NCBI RefSeq assembly: GCF_965215655.1
Contig: NZ_OZ244111.1
Coordinates: 3,224,001 to 3,288,000, forward strand
Reading direction: 5' to 3'
Length of the DNA: 64,000 nt
DNA from: Nioella sp965215655
Lineage (GTDB): Bacteria; Pseudomonadota; Alphaproteobacteria; Rhodobacterales; Rhodobacteraceae
Shown here: positions 58,323-64,000 of the stretch, piece after piece
How the letters are laid out: each line of letters begins with the position of its first letter
How positions within the stretch are numbered: position 1 is the first letter of the stretch
Translations under genes and position numbers: made by a program
Notes under the pieces: model-generated
Told to the model about the DNA's origin: nothing
Database searches by the model: none
What the model saw: only the letters and a program-made list of their open reading frames with translations

Positions 58323-61070
58323 ATGATCCTTCCCGAGGCGGAGATATTCGACACCGCCGCGATCCGCGCGCGGCTGGATGCCGCCCTTGCCGAGCAGAGC
58401 GACGCGAGCAAGATCCGGGCGCTGACCGTCGCCGAACTGCTGGCCGTGCAAAAGACCGGGCGCGCTGCCATCAAGGCGGCCTTCGAGGCAAATCCACTGG
58501 TCGCGCGGCGCGTGACGCGAGCCTATGCCTTCCTGACCGATGGAATGGTGACCGAGGCCATTCGTGTCGCCACCACCTATCTGCATCGCAATCCCAACCC
58601 GACCGAGGCCGAGCGGCTGGCGGTCATGGCCGTGGGCGGATCGGGGCGCGGGGAGATGGCCCCGTTCTCGGATGTCGATCTGCTGTTCGTGCTGCCTTAC
58701 AAAATGACCGGATGGGCCGAAAGCGTCATTGAATCCACGCTCTACATCCTGTGGGACCTGCGCCTGAAGGTGGGCCATGCCAGCCGGTCCATCCCCGATT
58801 GCCTGCGGCTGGCGAAAGAAGATTTCACGATCCGCACGTCGCTGCTGGAAATGCGTTACCTGACCGGGGATGCCGCCCTTGGTGACCAGTTGCACGACAC
58901 GCTGCGCGAGCAGCTTTTCGCGGGCACGGCCAGTGAGTTCATCGACGCCAAGCTGGAGGAACGCGCCGAACGGCACAAGCGACAGGGCGGCCAGCGCTAC
59001 ATGGTTGAACCCAATGTCAAAGAGGGCAAGGGGGGGCTGCGCGACCTGCAGACGCTCTACTGGATCGCCAAATATGAACATGGCGTCGATACGGTCGCCG
59101 AACTGGTGGAACATGGCGTCTTCCGGCAGGAGGAGTTCAACGCCTTCGACGCCGCCGAGCGGTTTCTCTGGGCCGTCCGCTGCCATATCCACCTGATCGC
59201 GGGCCGCGCGCAGGATCAACTTACCTTTGACCTTCAGGTCGAGGTGGCCGCGCGCATCGGCTACACAGATCACAGCGGCCGCCGGGCGGTGGAATATTTC
59301 ATGCAGGATTATTTCCGCCACGCCACCCGCGTGGGCGAACTGACCCGCATCTTCCTCACCGCGATGGAAGCCGCGCATCTGAAGCCCGAACCCCTGATCA
59401 TCGGGTTTCTCAAGGGACGCCGCAGGCGCCGCAAGAAGCTGAAACCGAGATACGACGTCAAGCAGGGGCGCCTTGCGGTGGTGGATAATGCTGACTTCCT
59501 GTCAGACAAGCTGAATCTTCTGCGGCTGTTCGAGGAAGGGCTGCGCACCGGCTACCTGATCCATCCCGACGCGATGCGGCTGGTCACGGCGAACCTGCAT
59601 CTCATTGACGACGAGATGCGCAGCGACAAGGAAGCGGTACGCATTTTCCTCGACCTGCTGCTGAAACACGGCAACCCGGAACGGGGCCTCAGACGGATGA
59701 ACGAGCTTGGGGTGCTGTCGGCCTTCATCCCCGAATTTGCCCCGGTCGTGGCGATGATGCAGTTCAACATGTATCACAGCTATACGGTCGATGAGCACAC
59801 GATCCAGGTGATCTCCACCCTCGCGCAGATCGAGCGGGAGGAACTGATCGAGGAACTGCCCGTGGCCTCCGGCATTCTCAAGGCGGGCGTCAACCGCAAG
59901 GTGCTGTATCTGGCCTGTTTCATCCACGATCTCGGCAAAGGCCGGGACGAGGATCATTCGGTTGTGGGGGCGCAGATCGCCCGCCGCATCTGCCCCCGTC
60001 TGGGGTTGAAGGCTGAAGAGTCCGAAACCGTGGAATGGCTGGTGCGTCATCACCTGCTGATGTCCGACATGGCCCAGAAACGCGATATCGGCGACATCCG
60101 TACCGTGCGCGATTTTGCCAAGGCGGTGAAGACCAAGACCCGGCTCGATCTGCTGACGGTGCTGACCGTCTGCGACATTCGCGGCGTCGGCCCCAATGTC
60201 TGGAACAACTGGAAAGCGACGCTTCTGCGCGGGCTTTACCGGGCCACCGCCGTGGCGCTGGAAACCGGGCTGGAGGACCTCAACCGCGAGAAGCGCGAAG
60301 GCGAGGCCAAGAAGGCCCTGCGCGAGCGGCTAGAGGATTGGGACCGCAAGGCCCTGAAGACCGAAACCGACCGGCATTATGGCCCCTACTGGCAGGGGCT
60401 GGACACCGAAACTCAGGCGGTCATTGCCGGGCTGTTGCGCGACCTGCCCAACGACGAGATCCGCATCGACACAGCGCAGGATATCGACCGCGACGCAACC
60501 CGCGTCTGCTTTGCCCTGGCCGATCACCCCGGCATCTTCTCGCGCCTTGCCGGGGCGCTGAGCCTTGTCGGCGCGAACGTGGTGGATGCACGCACCTACA
60601 CCACCAAGGACGGCTACGCGACCGCCGTCTTCTGGGTTCAGGATGCCGAGGGTCACCCCTATGAGGCCAGCCGCCTGCCGCGCCTGACCACCATGATCCA
60701 GAAGACACTGAGAGGCGAGGTTGTCGCCAGCCAGGCCTTGGACAAGCGCGACAAGATCAAGAAGCGCGAACGCCCCTTCAACGTGCCCACCAACATCACC
60801 TTCGACAATGAAGGGTCCGAGATCTACACGATCATCGAGGTCGACACCCGCGACCGGCCCGGCCTGCTGTATGACCTGACCAAGACCCTCGCGGCGTCGA
60901 ATATCTATATCTCGTCGGCGGTGATCGCGACCTATGGCGCACAGGTGATCGACACGTTCTATGTCAAAGACATGTTCGGGCTGAAGCTGCACGCCAAGCA
61001 CCGTCAGGACGCGTTGGAGAAGAAGCTGCGAGAGGCCATTGCCCGCGTGGCGGAACGGGCGGGGGCATGA
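58323..61070 (+). CDS. glnD: [Protein-PII] uridylyltransferase / uridylyl-removing enzyme
   Basis: A 915-aa nitrogen sensor that uridylylates and deuridylylates PII. The nucleotidyltransferase region has VGGSGRGEMAPFSDVDLLFV; then the HD domain (LYLACFIHDLGKGRDEDHSV, VRHHLLMSDMAQ) and two C-terminal ACT domains (about 60520-60720 and 60830-61050, such as EVDTRDRPGLLYDLTKTLAA). The ATG at 58323 follows the LpoA-like stop by 43 bases; an upstream frame from 58179 is open but overlaps that gene. Confidence 0.95.
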   Translation: MILPEAEIFDTAAIRARLDAALAEQSDASKIRALTVAELLAVQKTGRAAIKAAFEANPLVARRVTRAYAFLTDGMVTEAIRVATTYLHRNPNPTEAERLAVMAVGGSGRGEMAPFSDVDLLFVLPYKMTGWAESVIESTLYILWDLRLKVGHASRSIPDCLRLAKEDFTIRTSLLEMRYLTGDAALGDQLHDTLREQLFAGTASEFIDAKLEERAERHKRQGGQRYMVEPNVKEGKGGLRDLQTLYWIAKYEHGVDTVAELVEHGVFRQEEFNAFDAAERFLWAVRCHIHLIAGRAQDQLTFDLQVEVAARIGYTDHSGRRAVEYFMQDYFRHATRVGELTRIFLTAMEAAHLKPEPLIIGFLKGRRRRRKKLKPRYDVKQGRLAVVDNADFLSDKLNLLRLFEEGLRTGYLIHPDAMRLVTANLHLIDDEMRSDKEAVRIFLDLLLKHGNPERGLRRMNELGVLSAFIPEFAPVVAMMQFNMYHSYTVDEHTIQVISTLAQIEREELIEELPVASGILKAGVNRKVLYLACFIHDLGKGRDEDHSVVGAQIARRICPRLGLKAEESETVEWLVRHHLLMSDMAQKRDIGDIRTVRDFAKAVKTKTRLDLLTVLTVCDIRGVGPNVWNNWKATLLRGLYRATAVALETGLEDLNREKREGEAKKALRERLEDWDRKALKTETDRHYGPYWQGLDTETQAVIAGLLRDLPNDEIRIDTAQDIDRDATRVCFALADHPGIFSRLAGALSLVGANVVDARTYTTKDGYATAVFWVQDAEGHPYEASRLPRLTTMIQKTLRGEVVASQALDKRDKIKKRERPFNVPTNITFDNEGSEIYTIIEVDTRDRPGLLYDLTKTLAASNIYISSAVIATYGAQVIDTFYVKDMFGLKLHAKHRQDALEKKLREAIARVAERAGA

Positions 61071-62617
61071 ACACGCGGCCCATCCGTCTGCTCAGCGGCA
61101 TCCTGACCGTGGGCGGCTGGACCATGGTCAGCCGGGTTCTGGGCTTCGTGCGGGAGATCATGCTGACGGCATTGATCGGCCCCGGCCCGGTGATGGACGC
61201 CTTCGTTGCCGCCTTCCGCCTGCCCAACCTCTTCCGCCGCTTCTTTGCCGAGGGCGCGTTCAACGCTGCCTTCGTGCCGATGTATTCGAAGAAAGCCGAG
61301 GCGGGCGAGGACGCCACGGGCTTTGCCCGCGATGCGCTGTCGGGGCTTGGTTTTGTCGTGCTGCTGCTGGTGGGGCTTGGCATGGTCTTCATGCCCGCGC
61401 TTGTCTGGGCCACGGCGGGCGGGTTCGTGGGGGATGAACGCTTCGACATGGCCGTGGGCTTCGGTCACGTCGTCTTTCCCTACATCTTCTTCATGTCGTT
61501 GGCGGCGCTTCTGTCCGGGGTGCTGAATTCCCATGGCCGGTTCGCGGCGGCGGCGGCGGCGCCGGTTCTGCTGAATATCTTCGTCATTGCAGCGATGACA
61601 CTTGGCGCGGTCATGGGCGGCGCGGTCATCACCTGGCTGATCTGGGCCGTTCCGGTTGCAGGTGTGGCACAGTTGGCGCTGGTCTGGGGCGCGGCGGATC
61701 GCGCTGGCATCCGCATCCGGCCCGCGCGCCCCCGCTGGACGCCAGAGATGAAACACCTCGTCGTCGTCGGCGTTCCGGCGGCGCTCGCCAACGGGGTGGC
61801 ACAGATCAACCTGGTGGTGGGGCAGCTTGTAGCGTCATCGACTGAAGGCGCGATCAGTTGGCTCTTTGCAGCCGACCGGCTCTATCAGTTGCCTCTTGGC
61901 GTGGTGGGGATCGCCATCGGCATCGTGCTGTTGCCGGAACTGTCACGGCGGCTGAAGGCGGACGACCCCGAGGGCGCGCAGCATTCCCTCTCTCGCGCCT
62001 TCGAATTCGCGCTGATCCTTACCCTGCCCTGCGCGGTGGTCTTTTTGCTGATCCCATTGCCCATTGTCTCGGTGCTCTACGAACGCGGCCAGACAGATGC
62101 CGCTGACAGCGCTGCCATTGCCGGGGCGCTGGCGATCTACGGGCTCGGCCTGCCAGCCTTCGTCCTGCAAAAGCTGCAACAGCCGGTCTTCTTTGCACGC
62201 GAGGATACGGCAACCCCCTTCCGCTACGCGCTTGTCGCCATGGCGATCAATGCGGCGCTGGCCTTCGGGCTGATGCCGGTCATCGGCTGGCTGGCCCCGG
62301 CGGTCGCGGCCACCACGGCGGCCTGGGCGATGACCCTGATGCTGTGGCTCGGCGCACGCGGGTTTGGCGAGGCGGTCCGTCTGGACAGCAAGGCCCGTCA
62401 CGCGGCCCCGCGCATCATGGCTGCATCGCTGATGATGGGGGGCCTGGTCTGGGGACTGGTCTGGCTGCTGTCAGGGGCGTTGCAGACAGATGGGCTGCGC
62501 TACGCGGCACTGGCGGGTGTGATCGTGGTCGGGATGCTCTCTTACACGATCTTCGGACAAGTGACCGGCGCGTTCCGGCTGGCGGAGATCAGGGCCAGCC
62601 TCAGGCGCAATCGCTGA
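61067..62617 (+). CDS. murJ: Lipid II flippase MurJ
   Basis: A 516-aa multipass inner-membrane protein (about 14 helices) that flips lipid II. Landmarks are GWTMVSRVLGFVREIMLTAL, DAFVAAFRLPNLFRRFFAEG, AFNAAFVPMYSKKAEAGE and LYERGQTDAADSAAIAGALA. It overlaps the glnD stop by 4 bases (ATGA), so it is translationally coupled. Confidence 0.96.
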   Translation: MNTRPIRLLSGILTVGGWTMVSRVLGFVREIMLTALIGPGPVMDAFVAAFRLPNLFRRFFAEGAFNAAFVPMYSKKAEAGEDATGFARDALSGLGFVVLLLVGLGMVFMPALVWATAGGFVGDERFDMAVGFGHVVFPYIFFMSLAALLSGVLNSHGRFAAAAAAPVLLNIFVIAAMTLGAVMGGAVITWLIWAVPVAGVAQLALVWGAADRAGIRIRPARPRWTPEMKHLVVVGVPAALANGVAQINLVVGQLVASSTEGAISWLFAADRLYQLPLGVVGIAIGIVLLPELSRRLKADDPEGAQHSLSRAFEFALILTLPCAVVFLLIPLPIVSVLYERGQTDAADSAAIAGALAIYGLGLPAFVLQKLQQPVFFAREDTATPFRYALVAMAINAALAFGLMPVIGWLAPAVAATTAAWAMTLMLWLGARGFGEAVRLDSKARHAAPRIMAASLMMGGLVWGLVWLLSGALQTDGLRYAALAGVIVVGMLSYTIFGQVTGAFRLAEIRASLRRNR

Positions 62618-62737
62618 TATCAGGCGCGGGCGCGGGCCGGGGTGCGGGCTGGCGCGGCGCAGCCTCTCCGCCAGAACCGACGCTGAAAGCGCCAGCCCGG
62701 GCGGGTGGGTGGGCACCCCGGACCGCGCCCGCCACGC

Positions 62738-63421
62738 TTACCGCTGGCGCATCCGGTTCAGGATTCGCTGCCAGCCGCCGGGGCTGACCACGAAAGACAG
62801 CAGGAACCCGGCCACGAAACCTGACAGATCCGCCACCACATCCCCGTAATTGCCCTGCAAGGTCGCAAAGATCAGCTGGATCGCCAGCAGCATCCCGATA
62901 AGCCCGAAGGCGCGCATCTGGTTTTCCCCGGCGACGCCCAGATTGACCCACCGGATAAAGGAAAACGCGCCAATGAGCCCGTAGACACCGGGATAGCCGC
63001 CAATCAGCGGATAACCGGAATCGAGCACCAGCACGAAGGCCAGGCCGCCCACAATGGCCGAGACCCAGAAGACCAGCAGGAAGGCCAGCGGCGAAAACAC
63101 CTCCGCCACCATCTTGCCGATGGCCAGAATGAAGACCACCACGAAGGCCACATGCACGAAGCCTCCATGCAGCAGCGGATAGGCCACGAACCGGGCCAGA
63201 TGCTGCACCGGATAGCTGCGATTGGCGCGCATCCATTCCCAGACAGAGTCCAGAACCGCGTAATCCTGCATCGCCGCGATGCGCCAGCCGACACCGCCCG
63301 CGCCGCCCAGAAGCCCCGCGGTCGCCAGTTGGAACATCACCTCCAGCCCGCCCATCACGACCGCCAGGGCGACCACCACGGGCGGCAGCGCATTGAAGGG
63401 GGAGTTACCGCTTGCGTCCAT
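62738..63421 (-). CDS. Rhomboid-fold membrane protein, catalytic residues not conserved
   Basis: A 227-aa six-helix protein resembling Rhodobacteraceae proteins annotated as rhomboid proteases. At the active-site helix the GxSG motif is replaced by GVYG (in GGYPGVYGLIGAFSF), and at the histidine helix the usual AHxxG is ADLSG (VVADLSGFVAGFLLSF). It is therefore probably a pseudoprotease. The start at 63421 (MDASGN) is preceded by GGGAAG. It is divergent from trpS. Confidence 0.75.
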   Translation of the reverse strand: MDASGNSPFNALPPVVVALAVVMGGLEVMFQLATAGLLGGAGGVGWRIAAMQDYAVLDSVWEWMRANRSYPVQHLARFVAYPLLHGGFVHVAFVVVFILAIGKMVAEVFSPLAFLLVFWVSAIVGGLAFVLVLDSGYPLIGGYPGVYGLIGAFSFIRWVNLGVAGENQMRAFGLIGMLLAIQLIFATLQGNYGDVVADLSGFVAGFLLSFVVSPGGWQRILNRMRQR

Positions 63422-63528
63422 CTTCCCATTGTCCCTTATGTTGACGCGCCTCGCCCCCATGGGTAAGCGAGGCGCGCGCGGTTGACCAGACGCCCTTTTC
63501 GCGCGGGGGGCAGGCAAGGATGTTCACG

Positions 63529-64000
63529 ATGAGCGATGCAAAATTCACGCCACGGGTGTTTTCCGGGATCCAGCCCTCGGGCGGGCTGACGCTTGGCAAC
63601 TACCTCGGTGCCATGAAGCGCTTCGTAGACATGCAGAACGCGGGCACCCATGACTGCATCTATTGCATGGTCGACATGCACGCGATCACCGTCTGGCAGG
63701 ATCCCGCCGCCCTGACCCGCAACACGCGGGAACTGTGCGCAGGCTTCATCGCCTCTGGCATCGACCCGGAAAAAAGCATCCTGTTCAACCAGAGCCAGGT
63801 GCCCGAACACGCACAGCTGGCCTGGGTCTTCAACTGCGTCGCCCGCATGGGCTGGATGGGCCGCATGACCCAGTGGAAGGACAAATCCGGCAAGAACGCC
63901 GAAGCCGCCTCGCTCGGGCTGCTTGCCTACCCTGCGCTCATGGCTGCTGATATTCTGGTCTATCACGCCACCCATGTGCCCGTGGGCGAGGACCAGAAAC
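63529..64000 (+). CDS. trpS: Tryptophan-tRNA ligase (3' truncated by window edge)
   Basis: The N-terminal part of a class I aminoacyl-tRNA synthetase. The HIGH-type motif lies in FSGIQPSGGLTLGNYLGAMK, then YCMVDMHAITVWQDPAAL and KSILFNQSQVPEHAQLAWVF, all TrpRS. I chose the ATG at 63529 because AAGG sits 9 bases before it; an ATG at 63520 is also possible. The gene runs past the end of the window. Confidence 0.95.
   Translation, partial: MSDAKFTPRVFSGIQPSGGLTLGNYLGAMKRFVDMQNAGTHDCIYCMVDMHAITVWQDPAALTRNTRELCAGFIASGIDPEKSILFNQSQVPEHAQLAWVFNCVARMGWMGRMTQWKDKSGKNAEAASLGLLAYPALMAADILVYHATHVPVGEDQK

Noticed and set aside
1..64000. CRISPR arrays, rRNA genes or riboswitches
   Set aside because: No regularly spaced repeats, rRNA sequence or recognisable riboswitch core were seen.

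Overview
The window looks like a chromosome segment of a Rhodobacteraceae (roseobacter-group) alphaproteobacterium. It is GC-rich, densely packed with short intergenic gaps and 1-4 bp gene overlaps. It carries a family-typical core set: the RpoH-type sigma factor, membrane-anchored MoeB, cobalamin kinase CobU/CobP, GlnD-MurJ, RsmI-YraN-GshB and ComM. This placement rests on gene content and recalled family resemblance, not on a database search.

Left flank (1-10,223). A truncated phytase-like esterase, an MDR dehydrogenase, a DMT exporter and a family-5 (peptide-type) binding protein come first. Next is a polar amino-acid-type ABC transporter operon (binding protein, ATPase, two permeases) ending in a class I glutamine-amidotransferase-type hydrolase. 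A GlxA-like AraC regulator is transcribed divergently from it and probably controls it.

Integrated island (10,224-34,766, about 24.5 kb). A 15-bp direct repeat of the 3' end of a tRNA-Ser(GCU) gene bounds the block: attL at 10,224-10,238, and attR inside the intact tRNA at 34,752-34,766. Each end has a tyrosine integrase, and a shared 14-bp motif also sits near each end. The cargo is more AT-rich than the flanks and full of insertion sequences: three copies of one 1,050-bp IS903-type element with identical transposases, a second IS5-family element, and IS3, IS427-type, IS630 and possible IS256 debris. Under the IS load lies a minus-strand locus for a CsgG/HfaB-type (curli- or holdfast-anchor-like) secretion system. 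It has an HfaA-like secreted protein, a CsgG/HfaB lipoprotein channel, two paralogous secreted proteins with GAxNTG motifs and, between these two, an ATP-grasp ligase. The CsgG gene is split by an IS with a clean 9-bp target duplication. Nearby are a receiver-like protein, a secreted peptidoglycan-binding-like protein, a hybrid histidine kinase with HPt domain, and a Hint-domain protein that is also split by the IS. The right end has two unrecognised genes, two small helix-turn-helix proteins and the second integrase.

Right flank (34,767-64,000). Housekeeping genes: a CurA-like oxidoreductase, ychF, a PhnB-like protein, trpA, a MaoC dehydratase, an LldD-like FMN dehydrogenase, an M3 peptidase, an amino-acid permease plus binding protein without a nearby ATPase, moeB-dut-coaBC, a ChaN-like lipoprotein, an rpoH-type sigma factor, cobU, a CobC-like phosphatase, a GST, comM, rsmI-yraN-gshB-hydrolase, an LpoA-like lipoprotein, glnD-murJ, a rhomboid-fold protein lacking the catalytic residues, and the start of trpS.

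The most interesting content is the IS-damaged CsgG/HfaB-type locus with an embedded ATP-grasp ligase, carried on a tRNA-Ser island.
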